57,129 bases of DNA from Lichtheimia corymbifera B2541 (Eukaryota > Mucoromycota > Mucoromycetes > Mucorales > Lichtheimiaceae): NCBI GenBank assembly GCA_000697475.1, contig JNEU01000884.1, positions 1 through 57,129 on the forward strand. The letters are read 5' to 3'. Under the pieces are notes generated by a model. The model was given only the letters and a program-made list of their open reading frames with translations. It was not told the DNA's origin and did not search any database. This document shows, one piece after another, positions 1 to 11,430 of the stretch. The translations under genes were made by a program, and so were the position numbers. Positions within the stretch are counted from its first letter, which is position 1. Every line of letters begins with the position of its first letter.

Positions 1-940
1 CAAGATTTTCATAATGAACTCTGGGGACTTTATGAGAACGAAATTGCTCGGCGTGGTTGAAAGGATGTTGTGTGAAAGTTTCAGGTTCGAGGTGGGCAAC
101 CTCGGCGAGCAGGAGCGTCTACCCTACTTTTCCCTTACATTTGGGCTGGCCGGCATTCAAAATGTTCATAATGAACCATGCGGTTTTTAAATGAATGGAG
201 TTGATCAGCATGTGCGAGAGTACCTTCTTACCAAGTTTCAAGTGCGAGATGGGGGATCCCAAGTAACTACATACTAATTGACTTTTTCATAAATCCGGCG
301 CTTTCCCAATTTCCGCCCATCATAGTAAACCCCACATTACACCCTCCCATTCAAAATTTTCAAATGAAGTATGTGTTCTTTATTAAGACAAAGTTGATCA
401 GCATGACCTAGAGCATATTGTGTGGAAGTGTCAGGTTCGAGAGAGGCATTTAAGGTCATGGATTTATTAATTTATTGTGTACATGCATATGTCTGACTGT
501 GCCTGACCTATTTAATTTCCACCTCTTTCACTCCCCACTTCTTGTGTCGTCCTCCCATTCTCAACTGTTGCCCCATTCAAGTACAACTACCACCTGCGAA
601 CGATTGTCCTGTTTCACCCCATCATGTCAATGCTGCAACTGTCTTGATCCTATTGCCTATGACTGAATGGCACACTCCATGGCGTGCTGCACCCCACGAC
701 AACACCCGCGTTTCTTGACACTGCTCGTTCTCTTGCACGCTTCTCTGCCACGACCAAGCGTAACAGCGTTCATTCCAGCAGTTGCAATTAGCGAGGTCTT
801 CGCTTCATTGCGTCAAGTTACTTGCAGCAACCTCCCTTGCAGCGCCTTTTTACATGAACAGCAGCAGATAGTCGTCGTGTAGAAGCAGCTTTATTTACGC
901 ATAGCAACATGCTTCAATACGTACGCCTTCTTATGGATAT
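1..940 (-). repeat. Dispersed repeat R1, copy 1 (inverted, truncated by window start)
   Basis: Reverse-complement copy of the repeat also present at 35715-37235 and 55500-56690. The head lies near 940 and the tail runs toward base 1. The tail carries three degenerate monomers around 1-65, 160-230 and 345-440, each with the same core (TGAAACTTG, then GCTGATCAACTT, then a TTCATTATGA-like end, read on the minus strand). Short ORFs in it resemble each other between copies (for example VTAFIPAVAIS) but are broken, so I see no intact coding function. Transposon class is unknown. Confidence 0.75.
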
Positions 941-958
941 GGATATGGATATGGATAT
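935..958 (+). repeat. Hexamer tandem repeat (GGATAT)x4
   Basis: Four perfect consecutive copies of GGATAT at the outer edge of R1 copy 1. Confidence 0.9.
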
Positions 959-1568
959 TGTTTTGGTATATGGGATGGAAGGATTCGGATATATACAACG
1001 GGTGGAAAACGGTGTGCCCATTGTCAACTTGGCCTTGGCAGCTACGATCATCTTCTAGTGTGCAACCTTTCAATCATGTACAACCATCATTATCAACGGC
1101 ATGTTGTAACATGCCATGCATCAAGTTCCAGTTCGCGTTCATCCATCCACCTTTGCAGATGCACGTCCAGAGGATAAAAACTTCTCATACCGATGTATCT
1201 TCCCCATTGTACCTCTCAATCTATTTCCTGTGAATGATGTTGGATTAAAGGGTTACTTTATCGGATATGAGTTTGTGTCGGTCAACCATTTCTAAGCTTA
1301 GACCGTGTAAGAGACCTCCTTTTTCCAGAGTTGGACTTCGTCCTGTGAGGGCACGTGATGCATTGTATTATAGAAAGACATATGCAGGGTTGTAAAAGTA
1401 TATTCACTTGTAAATGCTGTTATAAAGGAAAGATGATTGATTGATACATTGTGTCTTGAAGACTGCATTCATAATATAACTTCTCCTCCCCTTTTTTTTG
1501 TGACTAGATAACATAGTGATTTATATTTGCAATATTTAGCTATTTTATTGATATATGATGGGAGCTAT
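959..1568. other. Intergenic, 3' of the GRP94-like gene
   Basis: No convincing ORF, RNA gene or repeat. It contains the presumed 3' UTR of the minus-strand chaperone gene (AT-rich, about 1440-1568). Confidence 0.5.
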
Positions 1569-3976
1569 CTACAACTCATCGTGATAAAACTCTTCCTCTT
1601 CTTCTTCAAGGTCATCCTCCATCTCCTGAGCCTTCTTTATGAATTCCTCATCCGCTTTCTTTTCCTCATCAGTCTTCTCAGGTGCAGCCTTAACATCCAC
1701 CTTGACCTGCTCGTCCAGCGAGGCGCCCACACCTTTGCGGATAATAGTTTCCACACGCTTAGTAAAGCCGTTAAGGTCCTTGAGTGGGTATCCACTGCGA
1801 ATAGCTGTAGTCTCATATAGCACCTTGACCAACTCCGTGGTATCAGCGTCATCATCAAGTCCGTCACCGTCAGCACGTTCCAAGAGAGTCTTGATGATAG
1901 GATGGTTGGGGTTGATTTCAAGCGTCTTTTTCTGAGACTTCATAAACTCCAGCATCATGTTGTGATCCTTGTTGTTTTGGCCTTGAGCAGCCATGAGACG
2001 TTCCATGTGACCCGTCAAACCGAAATCGGCAGCAACAATAGCCATAGGTGATGTAGTGAGACGCTTCGACAATACAACCTTGTCAATCTCATCGGCAAGC
2101 GTCGTTGTGAGCCATGCGGATAAGGGTGCAAACTTGCTCTTTTCCTCTTCAGTGTCGACCTCTTCCTCGTCATCCAATTTCAGATCGCCCTTTGCAACGT
2201 TGAGGAACGTTTTGCCATTATAACCAGGCATATGTTGAACAAGCATTTCATCAATGGGATCAACCAAGAACAAGACTTCGTATCCACGTGCAAGCAAGCG
2301 CTCCAAAAAGGGGGACTGTTCAATCTCGGTCACTGACATGCCAGCCAGATAGTAAATGTTCTTTTGGTTGCTCTTCATGCGTTCAATGTATCCATCAAGG
2401 CTGACGCTGGGTGCACTAGGATCGTAAGAGGATGGGAAACGAAGCAAGGTAGCGAGCTTTTTGCGATGTTTGCTGTCTTCAATGGCACCGTACTTGAGTG
2501 CGCTTCCGTATTCCTTGAAGAATTCACCGTATTTTTCCTCATCATTCTTGGCGAGTTGTGAAAACATATCAAGTGCCTTTTTGACAAGATGTTTGCTGAT
2601 GGTACGCAAGGCACGATGCTTTTGCAGAGTTTCACGTGACACGTTCAATGGTAAATCATCGGCATCCACCACACCCTTGAGGAATGAAAGCCATTTGGGG
2701 AACAAGTCAAACTCGTCGGTGATAAACACGCGCTTCACAAAGAGACGCACGTTGTGTGCCTTTTCAGCAAGATTCTGGAAAAAGTTGGCATCGACTTTGG
2801 GTGGAAGATACAAAATGGATCGGAATTCGACATCACCCTCGCCCTTGGTATGTGTCCAAGTCAATGGTGTACCTGAAGGATCCTTGGCAATGGCACGATA
2901 AAACTCAGTGTATTCCTCATCCGTCACCTCTTTGCTGTTGCGCATCCAAATAGGCTTTTGGGTGTTGATACGTTCCCATTCTTGCACAACGCGTGTCTCT
3001 TCCTCTTCTTCTTCCTTGTCCTCATCCAAAGATTCCTCTTGAATATCATCCTCATCTAGCTCCTTGTCGGTCTCTTTTTCCTTGGGTACTTTTTCTTCAT
3101 GAGTGGACCAGATATAGATGGGGAAGTTGATGAATTCCGAATACTTGGATACAAGATCACGTAAAGTCTTTTCATTCAAGAATTGCAATGCATCCTCCTT
3201 CAAATGTAAAGTGATCTCTGTACCACGTCCAAGGGTGTTGCCACGGGGATCCTTAGCAATGACGAAATCATCCACAGCCTGACTCGACCAAACGTATTGT
3301 GTATCATCATCATTCGACTTGCTGGCAACGGTCACCTTGTCAGCGACCAAAAAGACTGAATAAAAGCCAACACCGAATTGACCGATTTGGCTCACGTCAT
3401 CCTTGTTCTCTTCAAGCTTGGCAAGGAACTCTGAAGTGCCTGACTTTGCAATGGTGCCGAGATTTTGCTTGAGCTGATCACGTGTCATGCCCACACCTGT
3501 ATCCGTAATGACAAGCGTCTTGGTTTCTGGATTGGCAGCAATCTTGATCTCGAGCTTATCCTCTGATGACAATGCTGATGAATCCGTCAATGATAAGAAT
3601 CTGATCTTGTCAAGTGCATCTGATGCATTGGAAATAAGTTCGCGCAAAAAGATCTCACGCGTCTTGTAGAGTGAGTTGATGATCAATGACATAAGGCGTG
3701 AAATCTCGGTCTATGATAATGATCCATGTTAGCATATATATGTACGACTTGATAAACATCCATATTACTTGCCTGGAACGTGTACTTTTCAGTATCTTGG
3801 AGTTGTTCGACTTGCTCGGCTGTCAAACCAGCACTGGGAGGAACACCGTGTTCAGATTCAAGGACAATTTGTTGTTGTTGTTGTTGTGTGTCGCCATGGA
3901 CGCCCGTTACTGCGAATAGACCCAAAAAGACCACCAGCAGCACGGCTAGCGACACCCGGAAACCAGATGCTTTCAT
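1569..3976 (-). CDS. GRP94: Endoplasmin-like ER HSP90 (GRP94 type)
   Basis: HSP90-family chaperone of the ER lumen that folds secretory client proteins using ATP. There are two exons, 3976-3773 and 3710-1569, giving about 781 residues. Exon 1 encodes a hydrophobic signal peptide (MKASGFRVSLAVLL...), a Q-rich stretch, then EKYTFQ. Exon 2 resumes TEISRLM and continues with HSP90 motifs: LRELISNASDALDKI, VGMT, the ATP-lid glycines in GQFGVGFYSVFLVADKV, and the GRP94-like DPRGNTLGRGTEITLHL. An acidic linker (about residues 290-310) separates the N-terminal and middle domains. The C-terminus is acidic and ends in HDEL, the ER-retrieval signal. The 62-nt intron is GC-AG (donor GCAAGT); the nearby GT would break the frame. 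The start is the ATG that opens the signal peptide; an upstream in-frame extension is less likely. A UPRE-like site lies upstream. Confidence 0.95.
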
Positions 3977-4042
3977 AATGGAGACGTGGAATGAGAGAAA
4001 TGGAATCACAAAGAAAACGGGCAAGAGCACGATCAGACTCCG

Positions 4043-4230
4043 TTTATATACTATTTGGAAATTGCTGATACACTGACAGCTGTCGAGCTGCCATTGGTCT
4101 CTTAGTTTGTGCTGCAGGAATATCCGTGCAACATTCAAAAATCATCGAGGCCATCATCATCATCGCAATCCACGCTGATCCTTGCTGGGAAAACCAAACA
4201 GCTCAAACTGGTTGATCCAGGCACCACGTC
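4043..4230 (-). promoter_or_regulatory. GRP94 promoter: TATA, CCAAT and UPRE-like sites
   Basis: Read on the minus strand: TATATAAA at 4050-4043, about 70 bp before the ATG; a CCAAT box at 4097-4093; CAGCGTG at 4177-4171, which equals the core of the yeast unfolded-protein response element; and GACGTGG at 4230-4224, resembling the animal UPRE core. The spacing fits an ER-stress-inducible chaperone promoter. Function is inferred from motif identity only. Confidence 0.5.
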
Positions 4231-4811
4231 GTGTGTAACATATAATGCAACGAGAACGCGGTTCATTTTTTGCGTATCGCTACGACATGATCCCAAGATT
4301 GAGTTCTAGGATGCTATATTATTCAACGACATTGCCAGTACTCATTTCCATAGAGTAGAGTAGTGGTATACGGCAATAAACATCATTATAAAAGAGAGAA
4401 GCTGGTGACGATGACGCTTGATATTTCATAAGCTCTTCGTGATCTCTCATTAGCTGATTACTACTAGATGCCATAGAACTCCCAGTATCATGCAATGAAA
4501 AGCTGTTGACATAATTACTCTGCCGTTTCCATGGACACGTGGTGTGCAACAACGATCTCTTGTAGTCATGTGAATTAACATCGTTACCAAGGAACCATTA
4601 AAATCCATGTTGATGGTAACCTCATGTGTCACATTTCATGTAATGATTCGGCCTCGTCGTTTATTGTTATCAATAGCTTTTACCGACTACTACATCTTGT
4701 AAATCGAGTACTACGTGTTAACAATATGGATGGTGTTGCTGGTTGAGTGATGTGTGTGCGAGTGGGTATTGCAAATGGTGCGTGATGTGATGATGATGTC
4801 AATTGTATTAT
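4231..4811. other. Intergenic
   Basis: Lies between the GRP94 promoter and the 3' end of the next minus-strand gene. Short ORFs overlap on both strands without family resemblance. I see nothing further. Confidence 0.4.
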
Positions 4812-5307
4812 TTAGATGGGACGATGAGCTGTGCTGGCAGCTGCACGAATGTTAGTGACGAGTCTGCTCTTTTCTTGAAAATAAGTATCGAGTGATTGAA
4901 CCGTTTCAGCGGTCCGTGTGGCGAGGTTGCGACCTTGTTGTGATGTATCCGTATCCTCGGAAGATGTTCCCGTGATGCTGAGTAGTCCACAAGTCTTGAC
5001 ATGTGTTTCCAAGGTATGCATAGCTGACATCAATTGCTCCAAATCAGCTTGTGAAAGAACACATCCAATGAGTTGATTATTCTTTATACATGATTCTTCA
5101 TAACTATACCTTGTGCTGCATTAGGTTCATAAGGTGTCCACGCTGCTTTTTCACTAGAAAATTGATATTAATACATGGTGGTGTCTAACTCTCATATACT
5201 ACAAACATCTTATCAAAGAACTCTTGTCCTTTTTGTTCGATCGTTGAAAGCTGAGAGATGAGTGTAATGAAGGCTGATCGGTATTCTTGTTGTGCTTTGG
5301 AGCTCAT
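4812..5307 (-). CDS. Small coiled-coil protein, family not recognised
   Basis: Three exons are proposed: 5307-5207, 5153-5110 and 5047-4812, giving about 126 residues. The N-terminus (MSSKAQQEYRSAFITL...) is a heptad-like helix with ISQLSTIEQKGQEFF. The middle reads EKAAWTPYEPNAAQ. The C-terminal half has a second helix around ADLEQLMSAMHTLETHVK and ends TAHRPI. Phase across both introns is consistent, but the first donor (GTTTGT) is weak. Length and helical character resemble small subunits of multiprotein assemblies such as Mediator or kinetochore complexes, but I cannot assign one. It is divergent from DCN1, with 162 bp between the two start codons, so a shared promoter is likely. Confidence 0.65.
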
Positions 5308-5469
5308 TCTGAAAACTGAACACACAAAAGAGGAAGACGCACAAGCGCGGAGTGCGTCCTCGCTCACCCTTCCTTAAACGCTTGTACTTGACTCTTTGTG
5401 CTCACAGCCTCTCTCTTTCTTTCTCTCTCTATCTCCTCCCCCCAACTCCCATTGCAACACACACGAGTC
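5308..5469. promoter_or_regulatory. Bidirectional promoter region, coiled-coil gene / DCN1
   Basis: 162 bp between two divergent start codons, with a CT-rich tract (about 5405-5440) on the plus strand just before the DCN1 ATG. No clear TATA box. Confidence 0.5.
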
Positions 5470-6661
5470 ATGCCACCCAAACGGAAGTCTACAAGCACTG
5501 CCACTCAGGCAAAACGCCAAAAACCAGCAGCCAAAAAGACCAACACCAAAGCAAAGTAGGGAACTGTCAACGCATTCACCCACCTAGGATCGCTAATCGG
5601 ATCGTCTATTTTACATGTACTGCGATTGCCCATTGGTACCAGAGCACAGGTAAAGAATGATTTATTGTATATGATATGAATTTTTACATGGGTACGATTC
5701 GATTCATTATAGCAGGATGGCCAAGTGATGTTTGCAAAGGCATGCGAAGGATGGTTCAACAAGTACAAGGACGAGGATGAAGATATAATATCCCCTGAAG
5801 GATGTCAAGCATTTTTCAATGATCTTGGTGTATCGCTTGAAAGTGTAATTATGCTTTGTATATGGAGATCAATTTCCAAGATCTAACTTTTTTGGGGTTG
5901 TCAATTCTCCCAGATCCATCCTATCATCATCGGCTGGAAGCTCAATGCCAGTAGAATGGGTAGGTCATTCATCCTTTTTGATCATAACCCTTGCTGATGG
6001 TAGTACCATTAGGATACTTTACTAGACAAGAGTGGATGCAAGGAATGACCAGCTTAAAGTAAGTAAAAGGTGTGCTATTGTGTCGGTGATCCCATGCTTA
6101 TTCTATATAGGGTGAACTCTCCAGAGACGCTCAAGGCTTTGTTACCCCAATTGGAAACAGCGATAAAGGATCCCAACTTATTTAAAAAGCTCTATCTTTT
6201 CACCTTTGGATTTGCAAAAACGACAGGCCAGAAAAGCATGGAAGTCGACGTAAGCTTTATACCACCACTCATCATCATGATCATGTTGCTGATTAGCTCT
6301 TTTTTTTTATAATAGGTGGCTATCGCATTGTGGCAATTGCTTCTTGAACCGCTTTCTTATCCACATATTCAATCCTTCATCAGGTTCTTACAGGTAATTT
6401 ATTTCATTGTACGTCATGATAAAAGGGTTTCTGACGGATTGATTCATAGGAAGAAAAACCGGTCAAGGTGATCAACAAAGATCAATGGAACAGCTTATTG
6501 GATTTCTGCCGCTCGGTACCTGAAGATCTTTCCAATTACGATAGCACTTCCTCATGTAAGTCTTATGCAACATGATGTATGTTGACTATTCTAATGTCTA
6601 TTATTATCATACAGGGCCGGTCCTGCTTGATGAGTATGTAGAATGGAGAGCGAGAGCATAG
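5470..6661 (+). CDS. DCN1: DCN1-like cullin neddylation factor
   Basis: E3-like factor that promotes transfer of Nedd8 from Ubc12 to cullins. Nine exons: 5470-5555, 5643-5649, 5713-5844, 5914-5959, 6013-6058, 6111-6249, 6316-6393, 6450-6555 and 6615-6661, about 228 residues. The Lys-rich N-terminus (PPKRKSTST...) has no clear UBA domain. The rest is the potentiating-neddylation (PONY) domain: GCQAFFNDLGVSLES, HPIIIGWKLNASRMGYFTRQEW, LYLFTFGFAK, SMEVDVAIALWQLLL, and the family's C-terminal WPVLLDEYVEWRARA. Exon 2 is a 7-nt microexon (AGCACAG), needed to carry the phase from the basic N-terminus into the domain. The acceptor of exon 3 is ambiguous by one codon (CAG repeated). Confidence 0.9.
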
Positions 6662-7003
6662 TTACAAGATCTCTGTTTTCTACCCTGTTATACACACGAC
6701 AATATGCACGTACTTTTTTTACAATCATAGGGTTCTTCATTCCCTTTCCTCCATTTCATTCATCCATCCCTATGTATCCTTCGCTGTATTATACTTTTTA
6801 CTTATCGCACACACACCATGAAACCATTTGCAAAACAAGACTCATATAAAGAAAAGAATGATTATATTGGACATTGTTCTCAGGCAAATATGCTAGACGA
6901 AAGGTGGTTAGGGAGGAAGAAGGATTATTCTTTGTTGGGAACTATTACAATGAATGCATGTTGGAACATAATGAAGAATAAAGGGCGAGGGTTGTTATGA
7001 TGA

Positions 7004-7989
7004 TTAATCTTCAGAGATATCCACGTTAGCATCTTCGTCATTGGTAGGTGTGGGCGCATTATTGGTTCCTGTTGGTGTTGCTGGTGTACTTGCTTCTTCA
7101 GCAGCAGCTGCAGCTGCCGCCGCGGCTTGCAATTTCGCCTTACGAGCTGCTCGGAAATGAACCATTTTGCGATGTTTGGTGAGCTGACCAGGAGTGACAA
7201 AGCTTTTGTGACAGCCATCGATACCACAAACAAGTTTCTTGGCACCATGCATATTGGTTTCATGGGTTTGAAGTTGATCATAGGATGTAAACGATTTTGA
7301 ACAGCCATGATGTGTGCACAAGAAGGGTCGAAAATCACGTTCACCACTAGCTGCAGAGAATAATTGATCGATCTCGGCTACTGTCACCGGTTCAGTCTTG
7401 CGTTTGTTTAGAGCCATTGATTCATCTATTCAAGAGATGTGAGTGGATTATAATCCATGATAAAATATAGAATACAATACCTGATCGCCAGCTAGACAAC
7501 TGAATTTCTCCTCCATCCAATGTGTAAAATGTCAATGGTGTATGCTTCCACCGACGTGCCTTGACATCTTTATATTTCAGGATATCTTTTCTTGCCTTGC
7601 TCGATGCATGATGTAAGCGTGAAGAGGGTCCTCGAGCGGGTGTTGCTGGTTGACTATCATCTACTCCTGTGCCATCGTCGTCTGTACTATAAGAAAAAAC
7701 AATCCATGTTAAAAGTTGCCACATCCATGCAGGATATATACATATATATATTATATACTGCTTACGTCTCTTTGGGTTTTGTAGCTAGCGCTGATCGTCG
7801 TCCACCTCGACTCACTTTGGGCTTCTTGCTGGGTGATCCAGTGTCGTCTTCTAATGTCTGTTTTGTGGGTGCTGGCGATGAGCTGGTGGAAGCACTGTTG
7901 GACGACGATGGCGATGAGGTTCCCTTGTCTGATTTAGCTGGTGACGGACCATTGAGCCGCAATTTGATCTTGAGTGCAGGTTGTGACAT
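7004..7989 (-). CDS. C2H2 zinc-finger protein, two fingers
   Basis: Three exons (7989-7766, 7686-7481, 7425-7004), about 283 residues. The N-terminal half is low-complexity, Ser/Pro/Lys-rich, with a basic patch (KKPKVSRGGRR) that could be a nuclear signal. The centre holds KARRWKHTPLTFYTLDGGE. Two adjacent C2H2 fingers follow in the last exon, both C-x4-C-x12-H-x4-H: CTHHGC...TNMH and CGIDGC...KMVH. After them come an Ala-rich helix (KLQAAAAAAAAAEEA) and an acidic end. It could be a chromatin-complex subunit of the Iec1/YY1-like kind, but that is a guess. It converges on DCN1; the 342 bp between their stop codons hold nothing visible except both 3' ends. Confidence 0.85.
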
Positions 7990-8122
7990 GATAAAAAGTG
8001 ATATGTATGTAAAAGAAAGACGCAAGTAAAAGTGGAGTAAAAGGGAGCGGTTGGTAGAAGAGGATAATATAGGATGGATCGGGCGTGTATGTTCTCAAGG
8101 TCTTTGCAGTCTCTCTCTTTCT

Positions 8123-9742
8123 TTATTCGTTTGCCTTTACAAAAAGCCCGACCAGAATTAAAGCGTGTGCTGTTACTAACGACCAGGAGGACGCCTCAGT
8201 GGATGGAAACGTCAACCAACAAAACTCAATGATTATCAACACGATCGTCCTATTGTAAATCATTAATAAAACATCCAACTATTCTCATCATATCCCTTTC
8301 TTACCTTATTACTGCCTTGGATAAGGATTTCCCAGGTACACTCCTTGTCAAAAGGTATGGAAGACAATGAAAGTACCATGAATAAAATTGATAATGTAAC
8401 GATCTTGCAAAGACAATGCCAATGAAATTGGATGTAAACATGGTGATAATGATTTCTATTAAATATAGAACACATGAGACAATGAAACGGGATCGAATTC
8501 TCCTCCTAGTTACTTACCGTCAACCGAGATGATCCTCCGTTTGTTCTGAAATCCATCAATAAACACTCTAATAAGATGTCTACATTTGGAGTGAGAACAT
8601 AACGTCATGGATGGTCTCCATCACACTCACCCTTTGCACCATACGAATGCCACAAACAGGAACAAAACCATAATATGACCGAGTAGCAAGGCATTGGCAA
8701 ATTCTCTGGATACGAACACCTTTTCGTCCACCATACGCCAATTCACAGTCCATCGATAATCGAATACACGGCTAAACTCAAATGCACGAGCCACGTAGGA
8801 TCCGGGGTATGTTGTCAAAAATGGATATGCTAATCCCACCTATTTCGGTTGTAAGCAAACCTTCTTCCTCATCGATGACAAGCTCTCTCTCTCACTCACT
8901 CACCTGGATACCAGCAATCACACAAAGATAGAAAAGTGTTGTCCATGCACCAAGCGATTGCCATAATAGCACACCAAATGCTGGAAAGAACAAGAGCACA
9001 TTCATCTTGATGGATAAAGCTGCACTATACACACATTGAGTCACATGATCGATGATGAGGAATCAAATCCTATCTTACCTGTACAATATGCAGGATGCGA
9101 GCCAACGTCTATGAAGCATTGCCAATATACAACAATACATGAAAAGCATAGCAACGGGATCATTGAAGCACCGAAGAACGTAGATCGAGTGGAGGCGCTT
9201 GGAGATACAAAGAAGAATGAGCGTATAAGGCGGGATCTTTTTGGATTGACGATAGATGGCAAATACAATGGCCTGTGTTGCAACGTAGATGCCTGCAAAT
9301 ACGTATTGAGCAAGTCGAATGTTGTTGCCGAGATCCGTGAGATAATAGAGTGCTGAATACACATAGACGAATCCTGCTGGATAGCTATACAAAAGGGATT
9401 TATTAGTACCTATCTACCATGCTTCCAACACGAGCTGTACTTACACGAGAGGTCCAGTATCTCCTCGCAACTGCATGTAGTCTCGCTCACCATCCAAGAA
9501 CCCCTTCACCTCTTGCATATAGGCCACCCAATCGATTTCAGTGTCTGCAATGTCAATACACGCATGTGAGAGAGAGGGCGGCATGGAGTGTAAAAGATGA
9601 TCCACTTACACGCGACCTTATTGATGATCAGCCCATTGAATACAAGCTCACCAACGAGTAACAGGGAAGCAAGATACCAAAAATAGTCGCGATCGAAGAG
9701 AAGTCGCCGAGGAAAGGCTATAATGCGTTCTGTGATATCCAT
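8123..9742 (-). CDS. ALG3: Dol-P-Man:Man5GlcNAc2-PP-Dol alpha-1,3-mannosyltransferase
   Basis: Polytopic ER membrane enzyme that adds the first lumenal mannose to the lipid-linked oligosaccharide in N-glycosylation. Eight exons: 9742-9610, 9544-9445, 9384-9079, 9024-8904, 8839-8631, 8579-8518, 8455-8305 and 8249-8123, about 402 residues. Family landmarks: [13 protein letters not shown] soon after the first membrane segment, [61 protein letters not shown], and near the C-terminus [18 protein letters not shown] followed by [10 protein letters not shown]. The start chosen (MDITERI) matches the usual N-terminus; an in-frame ATG at 9787 would add 15 residues. All introns have GT-AG ends and keep phase. 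Confidence 0.93.
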
Positions 9743-9842
9743 GGAAGCATGAAGGAAGGGTCGCTTGCTTAAAAGGTAAGACACCATTTCGAGTCATCGG
9801 CAGCTGAATTGAAGCCCAGGCACTTTGCCATACTTTGTTGCC

Positions 9843-10189
9843 ATGTCAACTGGATTTTGAAGAGCTGATCCTTGTGTTCATTCGTTGTTATCCTGCTTCC
9901 ATTGCCATCAATTTCATGATCATATCACCATATTCCCCAGGATTCAAAATACAAAGGGCGCCTTTTTCAGCAGCATATAAACAACGAAAGGCTCTACAGT
10001 ATCGCGATACCATTGCTTAGCATTGATGTTCAGAATAGTACCTTGTAGCCTGAATAAAAGAGATGGATTTGCCACATCCCCACGCCACTACATCCAATTT
10101 GTGTTACATATTTTTTTCAGGATAAAAAAAACCCACATCAGGATAAAAAACACCCACACTAACCAGTGATCCCAAGCACCATATATGTC
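9843..10189 (-). pseudogene. Possible decayed P-loop protein fragment
   Basis: Read on the minus strand from 10189, the frame gives MTYMVLGIT, then a GT-starting stretch, then CGKSISFIQATR. Joined, this would resemble a Walker A loop (G-I-T-G-C-G-K-S) as found in AIG1/septin-like GTPases. The join would need a GG acceptor instead of AG, and downstream frames (for example RAFRCLYAAEKGALCILNPG, then a stop) shift repeatedly. I therefore treat it as a remnant or chance similarity. The presumed intron also holds two near-identical copies of CAGGATAAAAAA(A)CCCACA. Confidence 0.25.
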
Positions 10190-11430
10190 ATCAGCACAAT
10201 GGAATCAGTTGCTGGACAGCAAAGAACAAATAAAGTACATATGCTCAGTTCTCGTTATTGAAAATGCGTTGTTGATGCGTGATGAGAGGGATACCATTGC
10301 CGAGAGATCTCGTTGTTATATAACATATCAAGTGATGGTGTATGGTGCATCATGATGAAGATCAACAAGGAGAATATGATATGACTGAAGGAAGCAAATA
10401 TAATTGGTTTTATGCAATTGCTAGCTCCTTGCAAATGTCATTTGTATTATGAGTCATTGCTTGGTACCAGGAATGATCACATGTATCCACAACAACAGAT
10501 CGCCGTTTGCAATATGTTTGGGGGTTGATCCTTTCAATCTCATCATTGTAATTGGCAGCACGACATACGTAATATGAGGGGTTTTTGTAGTATTCAGCAT
10601 AGCCATTCCCAGAAAGTTAAGCTACTCAAATGTGATTAACGTGCATTGGTTGCTAATGCGGATGATTAGGACAATCTTGGCATAGTGTATAAAGATCGGG
10701 TTAATTTGATGTGTGAGTAAAATGTCAGTTGGCACGCAGTAATGATAGGATGAATGACAACCCGATGAACAAGACAAGCCTAAAGACATCAACATGTGAT
10801 CTATTCGTGGGGTGATGGTGGACTGTGCGTATACCAAATCATTCATTGATGTAACCATGACGTCGAGATGTTAACTCGTGATTGAGTTTATCAGTCGGAA
10901 ATGATCCGCATGCATAAGCGACGACGACCTGTCACAATAACAACGATGATCTACTGCTGCCACCATCATCAAACAATGCTATCATTCCATCCCCCCCAAA
11001 CAAATATGATCAAGGCATTAGATCTATATCATACTTTTATTATGTAACAGCAGGTATTGTGTATGCATAAATTGGGATCTAGCTTTGTGGGTGATTTACA
11101 CGCTGTGTGTGCAGTAAAAGGGAAGGGAAGGGGGCGGAGTATGGTTGGGCAGAGCCAGTGTCAAGTGAAGCGAATCCCTGTGCACATGAAGGATCTCCCT
11201 CTCATCCATCCATCAGTGGGGTAAGCCATCAATCCATCATCCATCAACAATACGACTATCAGCATGTGCATCGATCCAGCTATTGTCTCGTTCACGTAAA
11301 AAAAGACACCGATCGAGCGCTACATTGCAACGCCATGGTCGAATTCCATCCCCCCACCCATTTTACAAATGAACACCACCCGCCAACTCTCTAAAACGTC
11401 CTCCTCTTTCCCCATCGTAGTTAAAAGAAA
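10190..11430. other. Intergenic, upstream of eL32
   Basis: No supported gene. Short ORFs here have no family features. The last ~150 bp before the eL32 start are pyrimidine-rich with repeated CATC units, and CATCGTAG just before the ATG could be a 5'-UTR intron acceptor. Confidence 0.4.

Noticed and set aside
475..882. Two adjacent ORFs in R1 copy 1, with similar ones in copies 2 and 3
   Set aside because: Stops and frameshifts differ between copies and none has a promoter or domain, so they are treated as part of the repeat.
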